Shown piece after piece: positions 36,482-49,677 of a stretch of 64,000 nt of DNA. The notes under the pieces are model-generated. The model was not told the DNA's origin and did no database searches. It was given only the letters and a program-made list of their open reading frames with translations. The stretch lies in NCBI RefSeq assembly GCF_032854445.1, contig NC_088304.1, positions 27,411,732-27,475,731 of the forward strand. Reading direction: 5' to 3'. Origin of the DNA: Liolophura sinensis (lineage: Eukaryota > Mollusca > Polyplacophora > Chitonida > Chitonidae). The position numbers and the translations under genes are program-made. Within the stretch, counting starts at the first letter, position 1. Each line of letters starts with the position of its first letter.

Positions 36482-37338
36482 GCACTTGTATAATGCCAAT
36501 CTAGCACACTTGTAGTATGTCAAACTACCACACTTGTATAATGCCAAACTACCACACTTGTAGTATGTCAAACTACCACACTTGCAGTATGTCAAACTAC
36601 CACACTTGTAGTATGTCAAACTACCACACTTGTATTATGTCAAACTACCACACTTGTAGTATGTCAAACTACCACACTTGTATTATGTCAAACTACCACA
36701 CTTGTAGTATGTCAAACTACCACACTTGTAGTATGTCAAACTACCACACTTGTATTATGTCAAACTACTACACTTGTATTATGCCAGACTACCACACTTG
36801 TAGTATGTCAAACTACCACACTTGTATTATGTCAAACTACTACACTTGTATTATGCCAGACTACCACACTTATAGTATCTCAAACTACCACACTTGTATA
36901 ATGCCAAACTACCACACTTGTATAATGTCAAACTACCACACTTGTAGTATGTCAAACTACCACACTTGTATAATGCCAAACTACCACACTTGTATAATGT
37001 CAAACTACCACACTTGTAGTGTGTCAAACTACCACACTTGTATTATGTCAAACTACCACACTTGTAGTATATCAAACTACCACACTTGTAGTATGTCAAA
37101 CTACCACACTTTTAGTATGTCAAACTACCACACTTGTAGTATGTCAAACTACCACACTTGTAGTATGTCAAACTACCACACTTGTAATATTTCAAACTAC
37201 CACACTTGTAGTATGTCAAACTATCACACTTGTATTATGCCAAACTACCACACTTGTATTATGTCAAACTACCACACTTGTAGTATGTCAAACTACCACA
37301 CTTGTATTATACCAAACTACCACACTTGTAGTATATAA
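36482..37338. repeat. 24-bp minisatellite, about 35 copies
   Basis: Tandem array of ATGTCAAACTACCACACTTG plus TAGT (24 bp), copies differing mainly at TAGTATG, TATTATG, TATAATGCC and similar variants. Because 24 is a multiple of 3, it creates an 822-nt open frame encoding degenerate SNYHTCSM repeats and also shorter open frames in the other orientation. No start context, splice site or codon-level constraint supports translation. It lies in the A/B intergenic region. Confidence 0.95.
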
Positions 37339-37560
37339 CGCTTTTTGGCATACGTGAGTTTATCATACCTAGCAAGTAGCAAGTTTGTCTCGAATTCGTG
37401 AATCCTGACGTTTGTATCTCCTTTCTGCAGCATTAACTAGCGTAGAAGGTCCAACGCCATAGTGTGTACAGTCTTCTATCAGAATATTCAGGTCGCGTAC
37501 CGAAACAGTTCATGGTTAAATATGTAATTTTTCAAGACGTTTGAAAGGTAATTATTTTTT

Positions 37561-37813
37561 TTGGGGATTGGTGTTTTACGCCGTACTCAAGAATATTTCA
37601 CTTATACGACGGCGGCCAGCATTATGGTGCGAGGAAACCGAGCAGAGCCAGGGTGAAAGCCACGACCATCCGTAGGTTGCTGACAGACCTTCCCGCATAC
37701 GGCCAGAGAGGAAGCCAGCATGAGCTGGACTTGAACTCACAGCGACCGCATTGGTGAGAGACTCTAGGGTCATTACGCTGTGCTAGCGCTAACCGACTGA
37801 GCCACGGAGGCCC
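37561..37813 (-). mobile_element. MetaSINE-like, full length
   Basis: Complete minus copy from GATTGGTGTTTTACGCCGTA to the complement of the head (GCTAACCGACTGAGCCACGG, AGGCCCC). It lies about 220 bp after the minisatellite. Confidence 0.92.
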
Positions 37814-38622
37814 CAAAAGGTAATTAAGTTTTGGTATTTCGTACACATTAGTTAATCGCTATGAGATGAAAATTTCACAAACAAGGCCGAAGGAATACTA
37901 AAATAGCCAAAAAATTAATAATATTTTAATACTATTTAATCTGTGATACAGCAATTTGCCGGATGCAGTGCAAGTTATGTGTATGAAAAACTTTTATTTA
38001 ATATTTACGAAATTGAAAGGTTTATAGCTTAATTTTTTGGCCCATCTAATATAATAAAACGATTGAAAATCCTTCACAGCCGTTGTTTTAACTTCACTTA
38101 TCAATAGAATACCTCTTATCCTAACAATCTTAATATACTTTTCGAATTAATTAAAAAAAACATAATTTTTTATTTAGTGTTAATCAAGACAATTTACGGT
38201 TAACCCAAAGCTGATCATGGGGCTGTGCATCTACAGAATATACTCAACTGACCATGTTGGTAGGTTGGCTCATAAGGAAGATAAAAACCCACTTTAACCT
38301 CTGTAGGAAGGTGCCCGATGTTTTCTTGAGGTCCCCACTTGGAAGCCTCACACATAAGTCTGAAGTAATTGGACGATGGGTTATTGAAGTCGCTCTGGCA
38401 TACTTTGAAAAGATAGTCCTATGTGAAGGTACCACATGTTACGAAACATCACACATGTTATCGCGATTTGTGGTTATCCACAAAATTGCTAAGCTGCCAT
38501 GGAATCAGATAAGAGAATGAGTGGGCCACAAAAGCTAAGCTTTTCATTGAGTCCTTGCGGGTGGACACATTATCAGTCACCGTTTCTCACACAACAGAGA
38601 TTCACGCATGTTCTATAATTTG

Positions 38623-38888
38623 GGCCTCCGCGGCTCAGTTGGTTAGCGCGCTAGCGCAGCGTAATAACCCAGGGACCTCTCACCAAAGCGGTCGCTGTGA
38701 GTTCAAGTCCAGCTTATGCTGGCTTCCTCTTCTGCCGTAAGTGGGAATGTCTGGCAACAACCTGCGGATGGTGGTGGCTTTCCCCCTGGCTCTGCCCTGT
38801 TTCTTCCCACTATAATGCTGGCCGCCGTCGTATAAGTGAAATATTCTTGAGTACGGCGTAAAACACCAATCAAATAAATAAATAAATA
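38623..38888 (+). mobile_element. MetaSINE-like, full length
   Basis: Complete plus copy: GGGCCTCCGCGGCTCAGTTG head, GAGTTCAAGTCC B-box-like element, GAGTACGGCGTAAAACACC end and (AAAT)3 tail. Confidence 0.92.
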
Positions 38889-39189
38889 TTCTACAATTTA
38901 GATTAGAGGTCCTTTTCAAATGAACTGTGTACGAGTGGGTACGTTGTGTACTTTCCAGTGCATCATTATTTTATTATTTTGTCAGAAAATTGTTGTTAAT
39001 GTCGAAATATTATTTCTTGTTGATGCTGTTTAAACTATAAAAGATGTCTTCTCAGGAATGTTTATGAGGAAATATGTTCCGATAAATCTGATTACTTATA
39101 GCGACATAAGATAAGCACAACTTAAAACACTGCACATTTTATGGTATTGTGATTATTCATGTTAAACATTTACGATGGCTTTGATCAAT

Positions 39190-39522
39190 GTCCAGTAGAT
39201 CCAGGGTCAACCCTGGGTCGAGTTGCTCCTAAGACCTTAAAAGAGGAAGTTGTAACTTCCTCGCTTGACGTTCAGCATGAAGGGGATAGTGCAAAGACTA
39301 ATTGACCCGTATCAGTATAATGGTTCAGGCGCAGCGGCTTACTTGCCTTCGGTAAGGCGTTTCTGTGAAGCAGCACTAGATAAAAGAGCGGTGGAAATCC
39401 GTCCTGCAAAAAGAAGGCACATTACATGTACTCTCAGGATTCCTTCGTCGTCACATGACTGAAAAATTGTTCAGTACGACGCTAAACCCCAAGCACTCAC
39501 TAACTCACTCATTCACTCACTC
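39190..39522 (+). mobile_element. SINE, second family, with (TCAC)n tail
   Basis: Plus copy matching 10867-11205 from the CTAAGACCTTAAAAGAGGAA block on. The 5' head is not clearly preserved. It ends CAGTACGACGCTAAACCCCA and a simple tail of ACTCACTAACTCACTCATTC type. Confidence 0.75.
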
Positions 39523-41194
39523 GATCTATGTTATTCTAAAGCAGGATAAGTTCTGTACTGATTGCGAAGCTGTGCTCTGTTCTGAACGTGATTAAAAAGC
39601 TGATGTCGTTTTTAAGATCTCCATTCATTGCCAACAATCGTTTTGTCTTTTGTGTTGTTCTAACTAATCTCGAAAAAAACATGTAGGCCTACAGCAAGTA
39701 CATGACCCGTAAGGTTAGTTACAGAGGCAAATTTCCCTTCTTTTGTGAAAAACCACAGAGGATTCCCTGACGTCATAGATGCAGTTGACTAATATTAAAT
39801 TAAAGTAGAGAACGTGGTAAACAACACCTTAGCCATAGAGGATGCATCAGGGAAGTGGGTGTTAATCATAGTAAGTTTGGGATATCTCGATTTTAATTCG
39901 GCACTGTATGGTAAGGTGTCCTGAAATTGATATGGGCGATCTTAATTTTGCAAAAGACATACTTTGCAGCGTGGTCAACTGAGTGATCATGCTTGGATCC
40001 TCAGGGATACTTGAACAACTGGCTTATATACCGTTATTCTAATGGGTAACAATATACATGTAAATGTATCATTGTTACAAAACGCTCAAAGATTCCTTCC
40101 TCAAGAGTTACTAGTTTTGGTCGAGCTGTTCATATAGTCTTTATACATATATAAAACTTATAAATACAATACGTTTTGGGTATTTGTTTCTTCAACATGC
40201 GCTTAAATGCTTAAGTTAGCTTAATAGAACAGCTTGATATTCCAGCTTAATATATATTTTAAATTGAAAGTATGAACGTTATCGCTTAAATCGTAAGACA
40301 GAAGGTACTCGTTCTGGAAAGGATTTCCATAAAACATGACAGGTTACATTTAGCTTCCTATGCATTAGTTTCCTGTTGCCGCCATCTGCTTTTAACCCTC
40401 GTGCATCGAAAAACTTACTAAATTAGTTCATGCCAACACAAACGATAATACGAAGTAAACGTATGTGGTAAACTAATGTAGTTTGTCACGGCACGTTGTG
40501 TAATGATATACATCTTGAGAGCTTCATACAAGACTACCTCAATATTGTTAATGTATTAGTGAAATACATAGTTTTTCCAGCCTATACATGTGCTTCGCAT
40601 TCGTATCAATTAAGGTGAAGTTTAATATCTCGAAAAAAATTTTTTTCGTCCCACTTTAGCCGTTAAAACGGCGATTTGATAAAACGAATGACTCTTGCCA
40701 AACAATGAAACCATTGTGTATGTTAGTTACTGCCCTGGTTTCGATGTTCAAGCTAGATGATCGCCCAGTCTTGTAAAGGTCAAAGAGTTATTTTGTAAGA
40801 AATACAATTACGGTAAATTGCATCTATGTAACGCTGTGAAAGAAGTCTCTGAAGTCTTTACAGGCGTGATTTGATTAAACGAGTATGCATATGCTACCTA
40901 TGTCACTTGGTACATATGTACTTTCTAAAGAACAGAAAAACAATACCCCCTTCGAAATGCATTAAGTCTAAAATGTGTCATGTTCCGCTGTTTTGTTCTA
41001 TGTTGTGTCTAATATCACCTGACATCACCTACTGGTGGAATATTCCGGAAAAACAAGTTTATCGTAGACCCTCAGATAAGCAGCACGGATAGATCTATCC
41101 AGCTCATGGAGTATAATTCAGGTCACATCTAAACTCAAGGTTGCACGCATATTTTCATAGTTGTTTATTATCAGCCGGTGGTTCCACGAGCAAG

Positions 41195-44100
41195 ATGGCA
41201 GCTCTGGCTCTCCTATCCTGTCTAACAGGCACTTTTGCGGCAGGAGCTGACGTTCACTTGTACGTGTCACCGTCAGGAAATGACAACAACAACGGGTGAG
41301 TTTTCCGATATACAATACCATGTATTTAAGCAGCTTTGACTCAGCTATTCTTTTGCAGTACTGTGCGTGTCATTAGCCCACAATTGCAACAACAACGGCG
41401 GGTCAGTTTTAGACACCGTTGTATTATAATGCTTGTGTCACCTTCTGGTGAGAAAAACAACAGATGAGACTTGTGTCAATGTGTTCCTTGTGTAAAATTG
41501 CAAGATACAGCAACCAGAGCAAAATATGAGCTAGCTATGTACATGACTGTAAGTTGCAGTGTAATAATAACAACTGGTAAGTTACCTTTATACAACCCGC
41601 ACGTGTCACTCACCAGCAATGAGAACAACAAAGAGTGATATTTCCCGCTGTCATAATCTGTCCGAAACTAGGCTGTCCTCCTCCCATCCTCTGAAGACTT
41701 TGACGAAAGCAGAATCCAGGCTGTATGATGCGGATGTTAGAGGGAATGGTGAGTCTGTTTCTTCTGATTCTGTCTCTCTACAATAACACTGTTGTCGTCA
41801 CGACTAGCATTATTTCTGACTATTAAGAGAGAGTCAGCCAATTAGCTTTCATATATATTTGACAGGAGTTAAACCCTGTTCAGGGTTATGAATGGTTCAT
41901 TTAAACTGTCGCGGTGAGGTTTGTTGGTGAAGGAATCTCTGAAAATCCTGGAAAACATCTCAGCAATTCGTCATGTACATCAACACCTCCCGCCTAAAGC
42001 CCCAGCTGGACAATCCGGAAGTGCTCGAACATGCTCCTACATAACGTCACTGTTAAATTTCTAGTTTTCAGGTGTAATGCCTTTTTTAATTACTGTAAAT
42101 TCGCATGTAGCTAGCATAAACCTCCGCTTAGTTTGTACATGTATGGTGATATATTGGTCAAATATTTCACTGTCATTGATTTGTAAGAGAAACGTCAAAC
42201 TGTTGGCAGCTCATATGTCCATGGGTTAAAACCACTAGAACCCGTTTTAGAGTCATTTCCATCTCAATATTAATAGCTAAACATAGTCATAAAGTCCTCA
42301 CAAACTCTAATTTCAATTCTCATCTGCGTTGATTATTGCATTTTTGTAAGCTGTATACATCGAGCTGATGAGGGGTTACCACGATGTGACGAGCACGATT
42401 ACATTCACGAAGGAGTACGGCCATCCAATCACGTTCAGGTCCTACAATCACGAAGAAGCTCACGTGGTAAGGAACAACTACGTCTGTAAATGTTTCCGAA
42501 AGTATTTTCAGTTTAAGTATTGCTAGACACTGTGGGGCAAAGGATGTGTCACTTTCTCATGCTGCCAGCTTTGATCAGTAATTATATTTTTTATTCAATT
42601 ATTATATACTTTTGGGGTGTTTTAAGTTGTGTTGGAAATGGGTCTTACAGTTATAGACTTGGAACGTCTCATCAAGATTTACCAGTAGGCCTTGAGGCAG
42701 AGATTTAGTGAAAAGAATCCCTTGGAGTGAGGGGAGTAATGGTTGGATTTTGTGGAGTTTCATAAGTTCTTCTTATTACATCTGGGAAATTCTTTGATTG
42801 TTGTCTAAATTGGAAGTACAAAACTATAATTTAAAATTTGAGAAAGTGCACGAAAAGAATCGTATCTAAAGTCCATCGATATTATACTTTCTCCATAATA
42901 AAAACGGCAATATTGCAAAAGTTTTCCTGAGGCATGTGAACTCAGATATTTGTTTGCCTCTGAAGGTTTTGGATACAAAACTACGTTGTGCAGTACATTA
43001 GCAGCAGCAATCTCAGTCTGCAATTGTATTATTTGCTGTGCGTACAACTGGCGCACTTGCAGGCTCAGTCATCCACAAAACCTGCCGTCTATTAGAAGGA
43101 GACGGAGCCATTACCTTTGAGGTCACGAGTTCAAATTCAACTCTCGCTGGTTCTTACATCACTTCTGTTATGTCCACCAGGTGCTTGTAGGTGGAGAAGG
43201 GCGGCTGCTTACAGCACTATCTGCCCGGCTGCCTTTACTCATAACCTCCTCTGCCATTGTATATTACCCGTATTATTCAAAATTAGGAGATAACAACAAC
43301 TGAAAATAGTTGTGTGTCATTCATTATACAATTAAATGTCTTTTGCTTTCTAACAGAATATGTTTCATAGTTTGTACATACAACAGCATCTATTTATGTG
43401 AACAGACAAAGGTGTGTTTTGACTAATATTTCGCGCATTGACCGTGAAAAATTCTGATTGTTGTTGTCATATTCTGCTTCTTTTCAGACCGGTGGCAAAA
43501 GGTTGGGCGCGTCCCATTTTCACCCTGTCACCAATCCTCATGTCTTACAGGTTATACCGGCTGTCGCCCATCACAAGGTACGAGCATTAACATTGCAAAT
43601 GGAGATTCCTCTCACTCTTGTTATTCCGAGAAAATATCTAGAAATTAGTTGTCATGTATAAAATTTCTATGTATCAGGAACTTTTAGAGCTTTGGAACAA
43701 GAACACAGCATTATGAGACTCAAACAGTGAACAAGTGAGTCCAAGCGAATCATTACAACATCAGTATGATCGCGTATACAGGAAGATTGAATATTCGCTT
43801 TATCTCACCAAAACCACATTCAGCAGCTGCACTTTTACTATATAAAACTCTTGACAACTCTATAGGGGTAACCATTGTGTAACAGAGTTGCCTCCCTAAG
43901 CCCTAAACTCTTTAAGCTAATTTACATGCAAATATGTTAGGTCCATTTACTTAATACAATAAAAGCTGTCTAGAACTGCTTCGGCATAGTAAAATCGAGC
44001 TGTATATTTCCCTAAAATAAGTAATTGACTAAGATATGTTTGTCTACATTTTGCTCCATGGGGATATTTCATTTTTAGAATATGTCCCTTAGTTTATAAC

Positions 44101-47100
44101 TGGACGTGTATACTGAATAGCACTAAAGACATCAACATAAAGTAAAAACTAGGGTACCGAATATAGTGATAATTAGCAAATGGTTAGCAAATTTTCAGTC
44201 TACCTCAAATAGCGTGATCCCGTTTCGAAAAACAACAAATGCAATGTTATGTTTGAAGGAAAAAAACAAATTCATTGCTATTTGAAACAATTTAATGTTA
44301 ATTTAAAAAAACAATCAAGTACAATGCTATTTTTGAAAAACTGTTACATGGATAAATCCTTTAGATGTATTTTCAAAACGCTTATGATAACATCTTTTGA
44401 CAGGTCCGCCAGTTGCGGTTCTCAGACGTAGGAATATCCCTATCTCAGCTGGGACAATTGGACAGATTCGGGTTCTACGCTCAGAGGACGGCACAGTTAG
44501 AGGTCTTTTATAACAGTAAACCTCTCCAGCTCGCCAGATGGCCAAACGACGTGAGTTAACGTCATGCCCTGCAAAGTGTTTAGTCTTATTTTTAAGATAA
44601 TTTGATATCATAAGATACTCTAACGCTTAAGTCTGGTAGACAAAGTCAAGACAGTTGTAGTAAGTCGTCATCATAGTTTAAAATTCATATCAGTTTTATA
44701 AAGTGAAAATATAAATGTGAAAATGAAACGCTCTACAACGCTCATTGGGGTAATATATGTGAGAATAAACACTAACCCCTGCAGGTCTGTTTTGATTTCT
44801 GCTTTCTAAGATATTACCTTCTGCAGTGACAGATGGTTATGTGGAGATTGCTGTATTGAACACAAAGATGAAAAGACGACAGTGCTGTCTTTATATAGCC
44901 TTCAAATACATTTCGATATGATCCTTAAATCACCATGACTGGCACTAGAACAGAATAGGACAGAATAAGTATACTACACCATCGCTGACAACTCATCAAC
45001 TGTGCTATAGTCTATAGAACACTTTGAATTATAGCTAATTATATTCCTTATTTCCAAACACCCAGGGGTCGTATGTTGACGTCATCTCTACACCAGATGG
45101 GGAGAAGGGTCACAGATTTACCTATTCCCCGAGTCTGGACAGTCGAGCCAGGAAGTGGAAGAACGAAAACGATCTCTGGGTCTACGGATTCTGGTAAAAT
45201 GACACAATATTCTACTTTCATTATCCTTATTAATTATGCACACTTTTCTTCCCCGTTGATCCTCTGTTGAACTTGGTTTTAACCATGATATCTCCCACAT
45301 CGTGCGTCCTGCTTTCTTGACGAATATCTCTTCGGGTCTTTTCTACATAACAAAAGATAGTCAAGTGTAACACTGACATCAAATGTACCCGATTGCATTA
45401 CAGGATATGTACAATAGCGACTGTTATATGATTATAAACGCAATACACAAAAATATGATTGTCGGTGAAAAGGAGAATCACTTGGCGTGGCGCTTTATAA
45501 TTCATATCAGACGATCACGTCCAAATTTGTCATTCCATAAAGAAGGTGCATCTGAATGATGTTTTCATCGGGTCTGGATGCACCCAGGGCCGACGGTTAT
45601 ACAATGGCATCTGCTTAAAGTTTGCCTTATGTGTTTGCCCCCTTAGGTACTGGGGATGGGCGGACGACTCTGTCCACGTGACCAGCATTGACACTAACTC
45701 CAGAACGATGACTCTCAATGGAAAAATCTCATTCGGAATGAGACCTGGTTAGTTTGCTTTTCGTCTTAATATATTATTGTTGAATAAGACAAATGCATGT
45801 ACTTTCCTGTCTTGACGTTCTGTCGAGTCCGTTCTTTTTTTCCTTTCTTTTACCAAGAAGATATTGAAATTCTGGATATGTCATGGGTTTCCCCGGGCCG
45901 TGCCCAGTTTCCTCCCACTATAATGCTGACCAAGTGAAATATCCTTAAGTGCGGCGTAAAAAAAAAAACAGTCAAATAAAAAAAAAATACATGTAGTTTG
46001 CGGAATACATTTATAACAAGAATTAATTTATATAACTAATGTTATGTAGCTATACCAAATGTCAAATGCGTTAAGTTTTCTGACATGTTTTCACAGGTAA
46101 AATAGAACCCGGAGCTAGTGCCGGATACAACAACCAAGGCGGTTATTTCAACGTCTTCAATGCCCTGTCTGAGCTTGACCAAGAGGTATACTATGAGAAT
46201 AGTGCACGGTCTTAGATGGGATAACAAGAGTTATTATACCTCATTGGATAACTCTCGATCTCTGTTGGTCGAGAGACGGTCACGTGATATTCCGAAAAAG
46301 ATTTATTTATTTATTTATTTGATTGGTGTTTTACGCCGTACTCAAGAATATTTCACTTATGCGACGGCGGCCAGCATTATGGTGGGTGGAAACCGGGCAG
46401 AGCCCGGGGGAAACCCACGACCATTCGCATGTTGCTGACAGACCTTCCCACGTACGGCCGGAGAGGAAGCCTGTATGAGCTAAACTCGATCTCACAGCGA
46501 CCGCATTGGTGAGAAACTCCTGGGTTATTACGCTGCGCTAGCGCGCTAACCAACTGAGCCACGGAGGCCCCCTTCCGCAAAAGATGATGTACAACTATCA
46601 CCCGCGCCAAGGAATGCAACGTTTCGCTCACAAAATATTATGCTAACTTCCAATGATCACGTGCGTTTATTCCACAAAAGTTATCTCTCTTTGAGAGGGA
46701 TTTAAAGTACTACTCGCAAAGGTACTGTTTTTCTCGGTATAATGAAAGCCCTCGTTGAATATCACTTATCTCGAGCTGACAATTCCTGATGTCCCACCCT
46801 ACAGCATGCACTACCTGGATATTGTCAACTGGAGATATCACATGAAAATCACTTGAGTGCTGACAATTCATGATATCCCATCCAACTGCATGCACTATAG
46901 GTTTTTTTTATACCGCAAAGCAGTGCCCTTGCTCAGTTTGTACATTTCAATGGCTGAATTTGTACGTCCATGTCAGATGAAGGCATCGCCAGGTCGTTTC
47001 TTTTACAAACAAGCACATGCCGGAGAGACCCGAAAGGGAGATAACTGCAGCAGAATAAACACACGTGGTTGCTGGACATTAGCACGAGATCTTTGGCTAT

Positions 47101-49476
47101 TGCCTCGTGGACTTGGGATATTACATTGTGGGCGTGATATTGCTTTCGTTGAGCGCTTTATTGTACACTATGTTTTGCAAAAATATTATGTGAACAAGAA
47201 TCGACCAAAAGAAACCAATAATCACCATATGGGTAAAATCGTAATTATTACATCGATTTGCTGTACATGTTGGACTGGTAGACCCTATTTAACAGTTAGA
47301 AAACATACACTACCTCTTTAGGTGTACATATGTTTATATCATGGTTTCCTTTTCAGGGAGAGTATTATATTGACAGAAAATCGGGTATGCTGTACTTATG
47401 GCCACCGGAGCATTCGGGAACCATCTCCAACAATGATATTATATACGCCTCTATGATTTCCGATATATTCCAGTAAGTTCAGCGGCACAGGTACTTACAT
47501 GTGTTTGTATGCGCCGACCTGGTACACTATAATAGGCGTAGCAGTCACTATTATATCGGATATGTTGCACTGTGTTATTATTTCAGCTATTATTTGAGAA
47601 TAGCCCAAACAATTATCTTTTCACAAATAAATCAGCTTCACGTGTAATAAAGTTTTAAAAATTGCATTTGAAACCTAGAAATAGTACAAATACGAGTTTG
47701 ATTTTTACTGAAAGGAAGTAATTTGAGTTATTCGTGATAAATCCGGAAAACCTTGACTGGATTATAGACTGGATACGGATTTTTGATTCAAAATCTCCGG
47801 TATAGTCCCTATATGACAGCCACAGTGTAACTGTTGTACTTGTGAAGCTTTTTCCACCGCATAGCGCAATGTTTAAATGAAGCTAAGACTCTTGTCTTCT
47901 ATCCAGTGATCTTGTTAAAACAGCTAATGCTGGTGTCCTACTTGAAGAACTTTCTCCAACGTGTTGTCCACTGTTAAATAGACCTGGTAGTTGATGTTAG
48001 TGTCCTACCTGACGAGCTTTGTCCATCGTATTGTCCAGTATTTAAGTGGATCTGGTAGCTAATGTTAGTGTCCTACTTGAACAGCTTTCTCCAGCGTGTT
48101 GTACACTGTTTAAACGGACCTGGTGGGGCTTCCGTGGCTCAGTTGGTTAACGCGCTAGCGTAGCGTAAAGACTCAGGAGTCCCTCACCAATGCGGTCGCT
48201 GTGACTTCAAGTCCAGCTCATGCTGGCTTCCTCTATGGCCGTAAGTGGGAAGTTCCGTCAGCAACCTGCGGATGGTCTTGCGTTTCCCCCGGGCTCTGCC
48301 CGGTTTCCTCCCACCATAATGCTGGCCGCCGTCGTATAAGTGAAATATTCTTGAGTACGGCGTAAAACACCAATAAAATAAATAAATAACGGACCTGGTA
48401 GCTAATGTTAGTGTCCTACTTGAAGAGCTTTCTCCAGCGTGTTGTCCACTCTTTAAATGGACCTGGTATCTAATGTTAGTGTCCTACTTGAACAGCTTTC
48501 TCCACTGTGTTGTTCTAACCACTAAAACTGTTATCATCGATGTCCTGTTACTTCAGTTTTTCGCACGTGTCCTCGATAACCATACAGGACCTTGTGTTGG
48601 AGTATTGTAGACACAAAGCCATAGAGGGGGACAATTTGCATTCGTGTAATTTCGAGAGACTGGAAATCAGAAATACAGGTAAACTTTACAATTAAAAAAG
48701 ATCAGATGTCATACAATAATGTTAAAGGTAAGAAGAATTCATTAGAAGTTCAAAGAAAACTTTTTTATTTCTAAATTACCACGACATTTGTTTTATTGCT
48801 GTATTTTGATTAACGCGCTGAATTAAAAATACAATTATTGTATGTATCATTTAAGTTACGCGTTCTGAAAGAAAATATTACCGATTAGAACATTATATAG
48901 ACGTATATGTGGTATTTACTTCTACAGCGCAAATGATACACTATGCTAAACATGGAATGAAATTCCATTTTTATCTCAAATTATGTAAAATAAAGGGATG
49001 TTTATGTCCTGCTGAAAGACTAGCTCGTATATACCGTAGGGCTACGCCATGCGTGCATGTCTATATCTGATTGTGCAGAGTAAACGTAACATATGTACAT
49101 GTATCTCTTGCTGGAAGGTTCGTATGGCATTGGGATATCCTACAGCACTCACATAACCATCAGACAGTGCGATGTCCACGACTCAGACGGTGGAATAATC
49201 ATCGATGGTAAGTGATCAAACAACTGATGATCATAACGTGGTGCCCGGGTGGTGCCCGGGTTCATTCAGTTGAGTCGTGCCTAAGATTTTAATAATTACG
49301 TCCACATACAGTTTATACAGTTCAGTCTCGTATATATATATATATATATATAACTAAGAATGTATGTAAAGTACGAACTGAAGATCAATTCCTGCAAAGA
49401 GAAGCAGTGAACCAGATCGACCTATTATTATGAATTATTGCATTTTATTATATATATTAATAATTACATATATAAT

Positions 49477-49554
<78 letters not shown>

Positions 49555-49599
49555 TATACGAGACTGAACTGTATAAACTGTATGTGGACGTAATTATTA

Positions 49600-49677
<78 letters not shown>

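Larger units (their letters stand above)
32581..41194. other. Intergenic region between divergent 5' ends of genes A and B
   Basis: 8.6 kb separating the two start codons. It holds a dispersed repeat (32815-33840), SINE copies and a minisatellite. Stretches 33841-34747, 34971-36480, 37814-38620 and 39523-41194 show nothing I can support beyond AT-rich sequence. Promoters for both genes should lie at its two ends. Just upstream of each ATG there is a pyrimidine-poor but AG-ending stretch (TATTTCAG before A, TTTATTATCAG before B), so 5'-UTR introns cannot be excluded and the transcription starts may be further away. Confidence 0.5.

Noticed and set aside
36517-37338. 273-codon frame of SNYHTCSM repeats
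   Set aside because: Pure minisatellite translation with no start context, no splice sites, and variants that do not respect codon positions.
36482-37338. CRISPR-like array
   Set aside because: Units are contiguous 24-bp direct repeats without unique spacers, in a eukaryotic setting.
46857-47321. 154-codon frame in gene B intron 8
   Set aside because: No recognisable domain, flanked by confident exons of gene B, and partly built from a local duplication; probably chance.
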